From a virus, in IMG/VR virus record IMGVR_UViG_3300031576_000154, positions 1 to 39,656 of that record: a stretch of DNA of 39,656 nt. The stretch is one strand, 5' to 3'. The notes beneath the pieces are model-generated. The model was given only the letters and a program-made list of their open reading frames with translations, ran no database searches and had not been told where the DNA came from. Of this stretch, positions 29,960-38,728 are shown piece after piece. A program made the position numbers and the translations under genes. Numbering within the stretch: the stretch's first letter is position 1; each line of letters opens with the position of its first letter.

Positions 29960-30280
29960 ATGGCTAATGCAATTCGTGTTGCAGATACTGTTCGTGGGCC
30001 GTTTGTTGGCAGATACACTGGTACGACTGCTGCACAGAATATACATATTGGTTTCAAACCTGGGTATATTCGCGCATGGAACCGCACAGATGGTGATACT
30101 GAATGGGTCTGGTCAAAGGATGACTTGGCCAATGTTGAAGTCATTACAACCGCTGTTGCATCATCTGCTATTGCGGTTACCCAAGTTGATAATGGTACAG
30201 TCCTTGGATTTGGCTTGCCATCTAATGCAGTGGTAAATGAAGATACTAAAGTCTATGTGTTTATCGCCTTTCCTGAATAA
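29960..30280 (+). CDS. Probable head decoration or structural protein
   Basis: 106 residues, beta-rich (TTAAQNIHIGFKPGYIRAW, KVYVFIAFPE), with AGGGAG before the ATG. It resembles small phage surface proteins in composition only. It lies after the structured leader. Confidence 0.5.
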   Translation: MANAIRVADTVRGPFVGRYTGTTAAQNIHIGFKPGYIRAWNRTDGDTEWVWSKDDLANVEVITTAVASSAIAVTQVDNGTVLGFGLPSNAVVNEDTKVYVFIAFPE

Positions 30281-30307
30281 TTTAACTGAAAGGAAAGGAG
30301 AATACAC

Positions 30308-30973
30308 ATGCCTAATTTTGTACAATCACATAATCGTCTGAAACATGATTCACATGTCGTGTGGCGGCCTGGGCGGATTTATATTCCTGCGTGGCAGTTT
30401 GCTGGTCTGGACTACGAAATCACCACCGCTACGGATATCAAGTCCATGAGCACAGGTGCGGCCAACGATACGTCAATTATCGAGATCAATACTTCCGGGG
30501 TCACTGCCTTAAACTTGACGGCCAACGCGAATGCAGTCGATCATTTTATGGCAATCCCTGGTGACATGGATCTCAGCCAGCCCCTTTATTTCAGTGTGGT
30601 CTGGACTGCGAACAATACATCCGGGTCAGCAACAATGGCTGTTCTCTATAAGCCCTATGTGAAGGACACGACTGTATTAGGGTCTGCGCCCGCGGCAACT
30701 GCCTTGAGCACAGCTATTCCGCTCAAGAATATGGCAGGTGTTGCATTCACAGTAATGGTAACTGATGAAGGGAAGCTGAATGGTGGTGTCTTACCTGAGA
30801 CTACGGAGTACCTCCAATTGGGGGTCAGCCGTACCACAGTTGCGACGATTACCACCGTGTCGTTTATTGGCCTGAACATTCGGTACACCCCGAAGCGATT
30901 CTGGGGGCCTGATGGAATGGGCCATGAAGCGAAGGCACCGACCTTCATAGGTGGAAAGACTTACGCGAACTGA
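30308..30973 (+). CDS. Virion structural protein
   Basis: 221 residues with GGAAAGGAG upstream. Thr/Ala-rich beta composition (YFSVVWTANNTSGSATMAVL, YLQLGVSRTT) is typical of tail or decoration proteins. No specific family recognised. Confidence 0.55.
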   Translation: MPNFVQSHNRLKHDSHVVWRPGRIYIPAWQFAGLDYEITTATDIKSMSTGAANDTSIIEINTSGVTALNLTANANAVDHFMAIPGDMDLSQPLYFSVVWTANNTSGSATMAVLYKPYVKDTTVLGSAPAATALSTAIPLKNMAGVAFTVMVTDEGKLNGGVLPETTEYLQLGVSRTTVATITTVSFIGLNIRYTPKRFWGPDGMGHEAKAPTFIGGKTYAN

Positions 30974-30991
30974 TCCTTAATCTATAGCCTG

Positions 30992-31041
30992 CTGTAGCGG
31001 GAGGTTGCGTGTGAGCATTCCTCCCGCTTCCGCTACAGGAG
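30992..31041 (+). promoter_or_regulatory. Long hairpin abutting a ribosome binding site
   Basis: AGCGGGAGG (30996-31004) pairs with CCTCCCGCT (31020-31028); alternatively CTGTAGC (30992-30998) pairs with GCTACAG (31032-31038). The latter arm runs into AGGAG of the next gene (ATG 31049), so two exclusive folds could affect its translation. Confidence 0.45.
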
Positions 31042-31048
31042 TATAATT

Positions 31049-31870
31049 ATGCACGGATGGAATGATGGGGAATATAGCCGTTGGGTAGGGGTAGACGCCG
31101 CTCCAACAGCATTGATTGATGGTGGTAATCCTAACTCAAATACTCATGTATTGTTTTCACAAGAGCGTAGCGCAACTGGTGGGATTAGAGTACAGCTTGC
31201 CTATACGTCCTTACAGAATCGTAGTGGTAGTGTCGTCCAGTGTGGTGTTGGTGTGCGCTTAGACAAGGCTATATGGAAAGCTGGACAATGGGTTAATTCC
31301 ACAACCACCTTTACAAATGATACAACTGATTTTCAATCTGCGGCTGCAAGTGACGCGGCCTTAGAAACACTGACTGTAAATGATGGGTTCCTTGTTTCGA
31401 GCCCACGACTATTCAATGGGCTTTCAATTGATGTGGGAACAGCCTCCACTGGCTCACCTATTAGAGTCCTTGAATACAGTACGGGGACATCTACATGGAC
31501 TTCGGTAACTAACTTCATTGGCTTTGCTGGGTCAGCGGCTAATTATACCACAGGGGAAAATGTTCTTGTGTGGGTTCCCCCCGCTAATTGGTCTGTAATG
31601 GCATCTGGGCACGGGACTGGTGTACCTATAGGCGAGTATGGTATCCGCGTGCGTGCTACAACTGCGCCAACTCTTGCTGGGGTAGCATCAACGATGTCTG
31701 TCCATCGCCTCTACTTTCTTATTGAAGGGTTGGCTGATAATAACGTATACGAGGTGCCACTTGGTGGAATGTACTTCCCAATGGAATTAGCTGGTGATTC
31801 TTTAGTTAGTTATATTAGCGTACTGAATAACCAGAATAGGGTAACTGCTTTAGTTAGGACACGAGGCTAA
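31049..31870 (+). CDS. Virion or tail protein
   Basis: 273 residues starting MHGWNDGEYSRWVGVD; Thr/Ser/Gly-rich and beta-rich, with YSTGTSTWTSVTNFIGFAGS. No family recognised. It precedes the signal-peptide genes of the tail region. Confidence 0.55.
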   Translation: MHGWNDGEYSRWVGVDAAPTALIDGGNPNSNTHVLFSQERSATGGIRVQLAYTSLQNRSGSVVQCGVGVRLDKAIWKAGQWVNSTTTFTNDTTDFQSAAASDAALETLTVNDGFLVSSPRLFNGLSIDVGTASTGSPIRVLEYSTGTSTWTSVTNFIGFAGSAANYTTGENVLVWVPPANWSVMASGHGTGVPIGEYGIRVRATTAPTLAGVASTMSVHRLYFLIEGLADNNVYEVPLGGMYFPMELAGDSLVSYISVLNNQNRVTALVRTRG

Positions 31871-31871
31871 T

Positions 31872-33200
31872 ATGCGGAAATACCTTGTTGGTCTTTTACT
31901 AAGTCTCACTTTGGCTACTACTACCTATGCTGGTATCTTTAACCCAGGTGGTGGGGGTGGAGGAGGTAGCAATCATGATATGCTATCTTCTACGCATAGT
32001 GATACTACACCTGCGGCTGGCGTCAATGGGGATATCATTAGGTTCAATTCCACCTGGCAACGGCTTGGTATAGGTTCTGCTGGCCAGTGTCTTATTGTAA
32101 GTGCTGGCTTACCAGCTTGGGGGGCATGCCCATCAGGTGCTATTACTATTGGGTCTACTACAGTAACGGGTGGCACGGCTTCTTCGTTTCTCTATGTAGC
32201 AGCGGGGCCTGTCTTACAGCAGGTGTCACTAACAGGAGCAGTATTAGGTAATGGTGCTTCAGCCCCAACAGCTTATGCCGGTGTAACGTGTACAAACCAA
32301 TTACTCTCTGCACTATCAACTGCTATTGCTGGGACATGTACAACTGTCACATCAGCCTACGTTAATACTTCTATATGGATTGGTTCTGTTTCTAGTGGTC
32401 TGTTAAAGGCAGCGAGCCAAGGGGTAGTTGCACAAGCTATCCCTGATACAGATTATGTTGATGTCCAAAAACATTTGGTCAATGCTCAGACAGGTACGAC
32501 CTATACAGTCCTAACTGGTGATCGCGCCAAGCTAGTCACACATTCTAACGCCTCGGCTATTGCGGTGACACTCCCACAAGCTGGTGGCTCTTTTCCTGCT
32601 GGTTGGTACTACTGGGCGCAAAACCGTAGTACTGGTATTGTTACTATAACTCCTACTACTTCAACAATTGATGGGGCTAGTTCTATAATTCTTGGGTTAA
32701 ATCAAGGAGTACTTATTGTTAGCGACGGAACTAACTATTTTACGAGTCGTGGTATTGGCGGGGCACCAGTAGATGCTACTTATATAACACAGACAACTAA
32801 TGGAACGTTAACTAATGAACAGGCATTATCTGCCCTTGCTACTGGTTGTCTCAACGTAACAACTGGTACTGGTGTTGTCGGTTCAACTGGTGTAGCTTGT
32901 GGTGGGGGAGTCCATGTAGTAACAATAGTTAATGCAGGCAATGATCCTTATACTACTTTGGCTGGAGATGAAGTACTTGAGTGCGACACGACTGCGGCCA
33001 ACAGGACTATCAACCTTATCTCTGTAGTCACTCGTAAGGGGAAGCATTACTGGATCAAGAATCTTGGTACCAACCAATGTCTCATTGATGGGTCGGGGAC
33101 CCAGACAATAGATGGGGGCACTACTGCAACCTTAACTATTCAGTATGAAGCTATAGAGCTTGTTGGTAATAATGGTGAGACTGGTTGGAATATATTCTAG
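31872..33200 (+). CDS. Fibre-like virion protein with signal peptide
   Basis: 442 residues. MRKYLVGLLLSLTLATTTYA is a Sec signal peptide, followed by a poly-Gly linker and Thr/Gly/Ala repeats of the kind seen in tail fibres, and a C-terminal domain (HYWIKNLGTNQCLIDGSGTQ) like those in many phage fibres. A signal peptide on a virion protein is unusual. Confidence 0.6.
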   Translation: MRKYLVGLLLSLTLATTTYAGIFNPGGGGGGGSNHDMLSSTHSDTTPAAGVNGDIIRFNSTWQRLGIGSAGQCLIVSAGLPAWGACPSGAITIGSTTVTGGTASSFLYVAAGPVLQQVSLTGAVLGNGASAPTAYAGVTCTNQLLSALSTAIAGTCTTVTSAYVNTSIWIGSVSSGLLKAASQGVVAQAIPDTDYVDVQKHLVNAQTGTTYTVLTGDRAKLVTHSNASAIAVTLPQAGGSFPAGWYYWAQNRSTGIVTITPTTSTIDGASSIILGLNQGVLIVSDGTNYFTSRGIGGAPVDATYITQTTNGTLTNEQALSALATGCLNVTTGTGVVGSTGVACGGGVHVVTIVNAGNDPYTTLAGDEVLECDTTAANRTINLISVVTRKGKHYWIKNLGTNQCLIDGSGTQTIDGGTTATLTIQYEAIELVGNNGETGWNIF

Positions 33201-33208
33201 GAGGCTGT

Positions 33209-33733
33209 ATGGGAACGTGGAAAGAGCGGGCTAAGGGTGGGCTATTAGCCCTATTTGCCATATTTATTTTAATGGGTGCTTACTCGCCTGGCTCTACCAT
33301 TGATAATGATGATGGATCATTTGCATCTGGGCAGAATAATATAGCCTTAACGATGAATCTTCCATATTCATTTGATGGAACCAACTTTACAAGAGCGGGT
33401 TGTACTTCTAATCAGTTAATCTCTGGAGCATCTACTAATGCCACAAGTGTTAAAGCATCAGCAGGGATAGTATATGCAATTTACGCTACTAACTCAAATG
33501 CCGCTTTTCGCTACTTGAAGTTGTATAACAAAGCATCAGCTCCCACAGTAGGTACAGATACCCCGCAGAATGTTTTTGGTTTGCCCGCCACTGGTGGTGG
33601 TACTATAGGTATTCCACAGACTGGAATAAACTTTGCGACAGGAGTTGCTTTGGCTACTACAACCGGGGCTGCAAATAGTGATACTGGTGCAGTAGCTGCT
33701 AATGAGATATTAGTGATGTTGTGTTACAAATAG
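33209..33733 (+). CDS. Secreted or anchored tail-region protein
   Basis: 174 residues from the ATG at 33209, which has AGGAGG 5 nt upstream. MGTWKERAKGGLLALFAIFI is an N-terminal anchor or signal, then a beta-rich body with LYNKASAPTVGTDTPQNVFG, a pattern frequent in phage virion proteins of the fibre region. It overlaps nothing after the fibre gene stop. Confidence 0.6.
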   Translation: MGTWKERAKGGLLALFAIFILMGAYSPGSTIDNDDGSFASGQNNIALTMNLPYSFDGTNFTRAGCTSNQLISGASTNATSVKASAGIVYAIYATNSNAAFRYLKLYNKASAPTVGTDTPQNVFGLPATGGGTIGIPQTGINFATGVALATTTGAANSDTGAVAANEILVMLCYK

Positions 33734-33766
33734 TAGTAACAGTACAAACCCCAGGAGTAATGACTT

Positions 33767-34567
33767 ATGTGCTCGCTCCGTAGCCTCTTACTCGCGCTTG
33801 TTGTCCTTGCCTCATTACTCCTGCCTATGCGGGGGTGGGCTGCGCGGCAAACGAATGGGACGAATCAGAGTTTACAATCCGCCAGTAGCATCAACCTTAC
33901 TGCCTATACCCAAGTGGCGCTGGCCTTCTGGCTCTGGTGGGATAGCTTTGCAGATGATGATGACTTGGCCTTTGAATTTGGGGATGGGACGGGGGATCGA
34001 GTATTTTTGGACCCAAATAGTTCAGGGTTTGGTGGGGGGATTGCGTACGTCCACCATACTGGTAATGTTGGAAATGCGATCAGATCATTTCCGCGTTGGG
34101 GCGCAGCGGGTTGGCATCAATTTGTAATTAACTTAGACATCGCCCAAACGGGAGCTGCTGAAATTGTTTCGGTCTATGTAGATGCAACTTCACAAACTTT
34201 GACAACACAAGCTGACAACGATAACACAGGCACCTACCCCAACCGTGTCCTCAATCTTATGTCGCGCAATAATACCACGCTTTTTGCCGCTGGCCGTATT
34301 GCAGAATTTGGGGTCTATGGTGGAATCAATCTCACTCAGACAGATGTAACGAATCTCCAAACGCAACTTCCAAACCAAGTCCAAGCAGGTTCGTTGGTTC
34401 ATTATTGGAAAGTGTGTGGCGTAGATTCGCCTGAAACTCCTACCGTAGATAGTATAAATCTTACCGTCAATGGGGCGACACAAGTTGCGCATCCGAGTGC
34501 GGTTTCTTCGTCATGCAATGCGGCAGGATCGTCATCGTCCCTCTCACTGATAGGAGTTGGCCGTTAA
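33767..34567 (+). CDS. LamG-like (concanavalin A fold) protein with signal peptide
   Basis: 266 residues. MCSLRSLLLALVVLASLLLP is a Sec signal. The body shows LamG features: VALAFWLWWDSFADDDDLAF, a middle GWHQFVINLDIAQT and VYVDATSQTL, ending with FGVYGGINLTQTDVTNLQ. It probably binds glycans. Two cysteines near the C-terminus may pair. Confidence 0.65.
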   Translation: MCSLRSLLLALVVLASLLLPMRGWAARQTNGTNQSLQSASSINLTAYTQVALAFWLWWDSFADDDDLAFEFGDGTGDRVFLDPNSSGFGGGIAYVHHTGNVGNAIRSFPRWGAAGWHQFVINLDIAQTGAAEIVSVYVDATSQTLTTQADNDNTGTYPNRVLNLMSRNNTTLFAAGRIAEFGVYGGINLTQTDVTNLQTQLPNQVQAGSLVHYWKVCGVDSPETPTVDSINLTVNGATQVAHPSAVSSSCNAAGSSSSLSLIGVGR

Positions 34568-34569
34568 AT

Positions 34570-36402
34570 ATGATGTTAATGAAATTAGTCATCTTTCTGA
34601 TTATCGCTGGTATTGGAGTACTAGTCATGTCATCGAGTGGAATGACAGCCTGTACGGGTGCCAGCCCAACCTGGCTCACGACACCAGATCAGTCGAGTGT
34701 TCAAACCTGTGTCAATAGTGCTGCTACTGGTGACACGGTGCTCGTCTCAGATGGTAGCGCAACATGGACATCCAGAGTTAATTTTCCTTCAGTGGCATTT
34801 ACATTTAAAACAGCGACAACGCCTACAATGGATTCAGAGGGCAGGCCAACCAACTGTCCAGTAACTATTACGGATAATACAGACTACACCGGTGCTGGTA
34901 CGTGGAGCCTTATTGTTTGGCCTACAGCAAGCTCTGGGTTACATCGTATCAGTGGGTTTTGCTTTGACGGAAACGCGACAGGGGCAGCTGATCCATCGAA
35001 TCGAGGAATGCTGGCCTTTAATGGAGCAACCGATAGTTTTCGTTTTGACCATAATCGCGTTACTACTGAACGTACTGCTGCTGGGTTCATACGTGGCTAT
35101 CTACGTGGTGTCTTTGACCACAACGTATTAACGCTTCATCAATTCAAGTTTGGTTTTTACACCTTTCACGATTCCTGGAACAACAACGCGAATGGGTGTG
35201 GTGCAGTGGCCAATGGGTGCGGGGATGCTTCATGGGCTGCGCCATCAACGGTAGGCACTGCAAGTTCATTATATTTCGAGGACAACCTGTTCGTTGATGA
35301 GGGCACAGGCTTTACCTATGGATCTGATGGATGGGGAGGTGCTAGAGCGGTGTATCGGTTCAATCAGCTCAATAATGTAGTATTGAGTTTTCATGGTACG
35401 GAATCGTCTGGTCGTACACGTGGTGTTCGACAGTTAGAGTACTATCGTAATAGTATCCACTTTACCGCGGTCATTTCAGACCCCATGTCAACTCGCGGTG
35501 GCACTGGTCTCGCATTTCATAATTTCAGCACCACATCGGGAGGTGGGTTTCTAACCCGTCCATTTGCATTTTCCAATTACCGATCTGGCTGTCCTAATGG
35601 TGCAAGCGATTGTAATTCTTTATGGTGGCGATGTGATCTTGTCACACTGGGAGCTGGAAACCTTACTTCATCTGGAACGACGGCAACAGTGCAATACAAC
35701 GGGGCGGCTCCAGTTGCTGGGCAGAACTCATCGTTTGTAAAAGTTGTTGGGGCTAATGAAGCAAACTACAATGGGACGTTTTTGATTACTGGTGTGTCAG
35801 GTACCACCTTTACCTACACCATGCCAGGAACAGCATCAAGCCCAGCTACTGGTACTATTACAGTGTCGTCACCTTGGGATCAAAATAGTGAAAGTAATGG
35901 GTATCGGTGCTTGGACCAACCTGGCGCTGGGCAAGGTGATCTTATTGGGTCTGGTGCCGATCCTACACCAAGAGTATGGCCTAATCAGATTTTAGATCCG
36001 TGGTATGTTTTTAGCAACTACCTAAATGGAGCAAAACAAACAACTGGCGGGGCCTTCCCAGCAGTTGTAGTGCTTAATCGTGATCTCTATGAACACGTTG
36101 CCTCATTCAATGGAACGGTGGGTGTCGGAGAGGGACTACGAGCTTCACGTCCTGCTGGGTGTACGACTGGCGTGGCATATTGGTCTACAGATGGAGGAAG
36201 CAACTGGAACACATCAACGACAGAAACCCATTCAAGTACGCCAGGTGAGGATGGTGGGCTCGATAAATGTACTGCCACGAATACGTGGACCAATGATGCC
36301 TATGTCCCTTATACGTATCCCCACCCATTACAAGGTATAGTAATAGCGGTAAAGACTGGCCGAATAGGTGGCCGTGCAGGAGGTGGTACTAGAGTTCAGT
36401 AG
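34570..36402 (+). CDS. Pectate-lyase-like beta-helix protein with signal peptide
   Basis: 610 residues from the ATG at 34570. MKLVIFLIIAGIGVLVMSSS is the hydrophobic N-terminus. The body has repeated strand-turn units with asparagine ladders (ISGFCFDGNATGAADPSNRG, FDHNRVTTERTAA, GVFDHNVLTLHQF), typical of right-handed parallel beta-helices such as tailspikes. Several Cys pairs. Likely receptor-binding or polysaccharide-degrading. Start could also be the third ATG at 34579. Confidence 0.65.
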   Translation: MMLMKLVIFLIIAGIGVLVMSSSGMTACTGASPTWLTTPDQSSVQTCVNSAATGDTVLVSDGSATWTSRVNFPSVAFTFKTATTPTMDSEGRPTNCPVTITDNTDYTGAGTWSLIVWPTASSGLHRISGFCFDGNATGAADPSNRGMLAFNGATDSFRFDHNRVTTERTAAGFIRGYLRGVFDHNVLTLHQFKFGFYTFHDSWNNNANGCGAVANGCGDASWAAPSTVGTASSLYFEDNLFVDEGTGFTYGSDGWGGARAVYRFNQLNNVVLSFHGTESSGRTRGVRQLEYYRNSIHFTAVISDPMSTRGGTGLAFHNFSTTSGGGFLTRPFAFSNYRSGCPNGASDCNSLWWRCDLVTLGAGNLTSSGTTATVQYNGAAPVAGQNSSFVKVVGANEANYNGTFLITGVSGTTFTYTMPGTASSPATGTITVSSPWDQNSESNGYRCLDQPGAGQGDLIGSGADPTPRVWPNQILDPWYVFSNYLNGAKQTTGGAFPAVVVLNRDLYEHVASFNGTVGVGEGLRASRPAGCTTGVAYWSTDGGSNWNTSTTETHSSTPGEDGGLDKCTATNTWTNDAYVPYTYPHPLQGIVIAVKTGRIGGRAGGGTRVQ

Positions 36403-36420
36403 ATATTATTAGGAGGTCTT

Positions 36421-36627
36421 ATGAGTGAGCATCCCATTCAATTGACGATCAATCGGTTAAAGGACCTTGACAAACATGGTGAGGTTATCCCGCAGGGGAG
36501 GCTCTTACTGCTTGTCGAGTCACTATTCAAATATGTCTATCCACTCGCTGGAGAACTGGCCAAACTGGATAGCCGTGTCCGTAAGGTCGAGAAAACCAAA
36601 CCAACCTATACACCACCGAGGGGGTAG
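36421..36627 (+). CDS. Small helical protein
   Basis: 68 residues with AGGAGG before the ATG. A predicted coiled coil (GRLLLLVESLFKYVYPLAGE then LAKLDSRVRKVEK) and Pro-rich end. It may be a tail or lysis accessory protein; no family recognised. Confidence 0.55.
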   Translation: MSEHPIQLTINRLKDLDKHGEVIPQGRLLLLVESLFKYVYPLAGELAKLDSRVRKVEKTKPTYTPPRG

Positions 36628-36628
36628 T

Positions 36629-37027
36629 ATGTTGAAGGTTATGTCACTGGGGCTTTTAATCTGCTTGGGTGTAACAGCGTGTACGAGCGTCGCTAATCTG
36701 GGGAATGGGCGCTATGCTGTGCCCACTGCTGCGGAAGTGCGTTCTCCATTTGGGAGTAATATCGCCTTTGGGAAATTGGAGAATTGTCTAGGCGTGCAAG
36801 AGAGCCCCGGTGCAACAATGGTGTATACAGATTGCCACACTATTCGTGATTGGTCTGAAGCCCTTGCCACGCAAGGACAGGGAGGGCAAATACTCGGAGG
36901 TGCCGCGGCTGGAACTGGTGCTGCGGTTGGCGGTATGATGGTTGACACTGGGGCTAATGTCGGGCAGAATGTCCTACAGAATGTTACACAGTCAGTTGTT
37001 ACATCAGGTAAGGGTGGTCATCATTAA
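36629..37027 (+). CDS. Lipoprotein
   Basis: 132 residues from the ATG at 36629. MLKVMSLGLLICLGVTACTS carries a lipobox (VTAC). Two further Cys lie in LENCLGVQE and YTDCHTIRD, and a Gly-rich hydrophobic stretch (GGAAAGTGAAVGGMM) resembles the glycine-zipper of envelope lipoproteins. It may act in superinfection exclusion or lysis. Confidence 0.65.
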   Translation: MLKVMSLGLLICLGVTACTSVANLGNGRYAVPTAAEVRSPFGSNIAFGKLENCLGVQESPGATMVYTDCHTIRDWSEALATQGQGGQILGGAAAGTGAAVGGMMVDTGANVGQNVLQNVTQSVVTSGKGGHH

Positions 37028-37042
37028 GGATTAGAACCTACG

Positions 37043-37543
37043 ATGGACCAGCGGCTTGATCGTCTTGATGGACTTCATGGGTGTATACGCCAACCAGCGT
37101 TGATACTCATTGAGCAGTGTTGGGTTAAATTACAACGAAAGCTTCTCGTTGTGCAGGGGTGGCGGTCATTACCTGAGCAAGCACTTATTTATCAAAAGGG
37201 ACGTACCTTCAATCGTGACACAAATGAGTGGGAGATTAGTGACCCACCCCTGGTCGTCACACGAGCCAAGCCGGGGTTCTCGGCCCACAATGTGATTGAT
37301 AAACATGGTGGTCGTGCATCGATGGCAGTTGATGTCATTCCATTAACAGTTGATGGAAAGCCAGATTGGCAAGTGAATGATAAGTTTTGGGCGGCATTAT
37401 ATGAGATAGGGTGGAAAGTAGGACTTGACCCACTTGGTGATCCAATTGGCAGTTATCTTGCCGGTGATAAGGGGCACTTTGAGGAGCCCGGTTGGCATCA
37501 TAAGCTCAATGGGCTTGATTTACGACAACCCGTCACGGCATAG
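37043..37543 (+). CDS. Endolysin, M15-type peptidase
   Basis: 166 residues. LLVVQGWRSLPEQALIYQKG, KPGFSAHN, SMAVDVIPL and DKGHFEEPGWH are the blocks of VanY/M15 peptidases (zinc ligands His, Asp, His), as in phage L-alanyl-D-glutamate endopeptidase endolysins. It cleaves peptidoglycan cross-links at lysis. It has no signal peptide, so it needs a holin. Confidence 0.85.
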   Translation: MDQRLDRLDGLHGCIRQPALILIEQCWVKLQRKLLVVQGWRSLPEQALIYQKGRTFNRDTNEWEISDPPLVVTRAKPGFSAHNVIDKHGGRASMAVDVIPLTVDGKPDWQVNDKFWAALYEIGWKVGLDPLGDPIGSYLAGDKGHFEEPGWHHKLNGLDLRQPVTA

Positions 37544-37555
37544 AATGGGGGTCAC

Positions 37556-37744
37556 TTGTGGGTTCTACTCATTATATTTCTCAATTATAACACAGGACTT
37601 GAGAAGTCTACAGTCCTAGAAAAGTATAACACCTTTGAGGAATGCCAGATTGAACGAAATCGCATCGGCTTTGAGATGGCAGCAGCCTACCCATATGACC
37701 GTGATTTTGTCATTGCCTGTGAATACCGGGGGGTCAAAGCATGA
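37556..37744 (+). CDS. Small N-anchored protein, paralogue of the gene at 16601
   Basis: 62 residues from TTG with GGGGGT upstream. MWVLLIIFLNYNTG is hydrophobic; YNTFEECQIERNRIGFEM and AYPYDRDFVIACEY match the protein at 16601-16789 over the full length. Its place between endolysin and holin genes suggests an envelope role. Confidence 0.7.
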   Translation: MWVLLIIFLNYNTGLEKSTVLEKYNTFEECQIERNRIGFEMAAAYPYDRDFVIACEYRGVKA

Positions 37745-37830
37745 GTATCCTTGACCCAATGTCAATTGCCATCGTTGTAGTGATTGCCATTATGCTAGTT
37801 GTGACGTGGTTCGTAACGCGAGAGTTATAA
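37741..37830 (+). CDS. 29-residue membrane peptide
   Basis: ATG overlaps the stop of the previous gene (ATGA). MSILDPMSIAIVVVIAIMLV then VTWFVTREL is a single membrane span. Likely part of the lysis cassette. Confidence 0.5.
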   Translation: MSILDPMSIAIVVVIAIMLVVTWFVTREL

Positions 37831-37845
37831 CCAAAGGAGGTTTGT

Positions 37846-38043
37846 GTGACTAATGATACAAAGGTAAGTTGGTTCGGTTTGTTACAGGCAGTCGGTATTG
37901 CGGTGATTGACTTCTACAGTACCGCGAATGTGGATGGTAGTGTGAATTGGGCCAACCCAATCTTCTACGTTGGACTCGTTGTTGCAGCCTTGGTCGCTGT
38001 GAAAGCCTACTTCACAAATAAACCTGATGCCCCGAAAGTCTAA
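37846..38043 (+). CDS. Probable holin
   Basis: 65 residues, GTG start with AAAGGAGG upstream. Two hydrophobic stretches (SWFGLLQAVGIAVIDFY and IFYVGLVVAALVAVKAYF) with a polar turn and a charged end (TNKPDAPKV) fit a small holin. Position after the endolysin supports it. Confidence 0.55.
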   Translation: MTNDTKVSWFGLLQAVGIAVIDFYSTANVDGSVNWANPIFYVGLVVAALVAVKAYFTNKPDAPKV

Positions 38044-38132
38044 TGGCTCTTGACGATATACCTGGGGCAGCCAATACATCAAGTTCTGCCACTTCATCGA
38101 GTCTTGCCATCTCTGGTGGGAAGGGGCACTAG
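38043..38132 (+). CDS. Possible 29-residue Ser-rich peptide
   Basis: MALDDIPGAANTSSSATSSS then LAISGGKGH; the start overlaps the holin stop (TAATG). It is low-complexity with no family and could be chance. Confidence 0.35.
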   Translation: MALDDIPGAANTSSSATSSSLAISGGKGH

Positions 38133-38140
38133 GTCTGTCC

Positions 38141-38371
38141 ATGGCATGGTCTACTGCAATCAGTGAAGTCTTTAGTGTTATTAACAAGGGGTTTACCCGT
38201 TGGTTAGGGACACAAACCAGCGAAATGGATAAGTTGGAGGCACAGATTGAACATGCAGCCATGGAGAAACGGAAAGCACTGGATGCCCACCCTCCTGATT
38301 TGGCTGCTGCTAATCGGTGGGCTAGTGAGCTTGCCCGCCTGCACGACACCATTGCCGCCAAGCGGGGATGA
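38141..38371 (+). CDS. Coiled-coil protein of the lysis cassette
   Basis: 76 residues. MAWSTAISEVFSVINKGFTR then a helical, charged region MDKLEAQIEHAAMEKRKALD. No membrane span is obvious. A lipoprotein gene starts within it in another frame, as outer spanin genes do inside inner spanin genes, but the absence of an anchor argues against a classical Rz. Confidence 0.5.
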   Translation: MAWSTAISEVFSVINKGFTRWLGTQTSEMDKLEAQIEHAAMEKRKALDAHPPDLAAANRWASELARLHDTIAAKRG

Positions 38372-38561
38372 TGGCCGAGGGTGCTATATTGCGGTGGTCA
38401 CAGAGGATCTCCTTCCAGTGGTCCAAGTGTGGGAACCCAAAGCGCAAGTTGGAGACCTTCTCATATCACGGGCCTGTGATGAATCTTTGACCAATCTGAT
38501 TCTCAACAGTGCCAGGAGGATGACCCACGGTCCCGTAGATGCCCATTCCGGGTCAAATTAG
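38283..38561 (+). CDS. Lipoprotein nested over the preceding gene; outer spanin candidate
   Basis: 92 residues from the ATG at 38283. MPTLLIWLLLIGGLVSLPAC has a lipobox (LPAC), followed by a Pro-rich TTPLPPSG like Rz1 outer spanins. About 63 codons extend beyond the overlapping gene, which supports real coding. It is longer than most Rz1 proteins and has further Cys (GRGCY, RACDE). Confidence 0.55.
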   Translation: MPTLLIWLLLIGGLVSLPACTTPLPPSGDDGRGCYIAVVTEDLLPVVQVWEPKAQVGDLLISRACDESLTNLILNSARRMTHGPVDAHSGSN

Positions 38562-38640
38562 ACCTATTGTACGGGTATTCCAGGGATTATTATTGAGTGC
38601 CTGATGGTTGCTATGGACTCGGCTATTTCTAATGTCCGCG

Positions 38641-38661
38641 CACCTATTTTAGGGGTGTTTT
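38641..38661 (+). terminator. Possible rho-independent terminator after the lysis cassette
   Basis: CACC and GGTG pair around a T/A-rich loop and are followed by TTTT. The stem is short. It lies in the 167-base gap 38562-38728, which otherwise holds an AT-rich stretch with TATTATAT that might be a promoter for the next tail gene. Confidence 0.35.
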
Positions 38662-38728
38662 AACCCACCATTCTATCTAAGCTATTATATGATTTCTTTA
38701 CATTCTTATAGAATAAAGGGTATAGACC

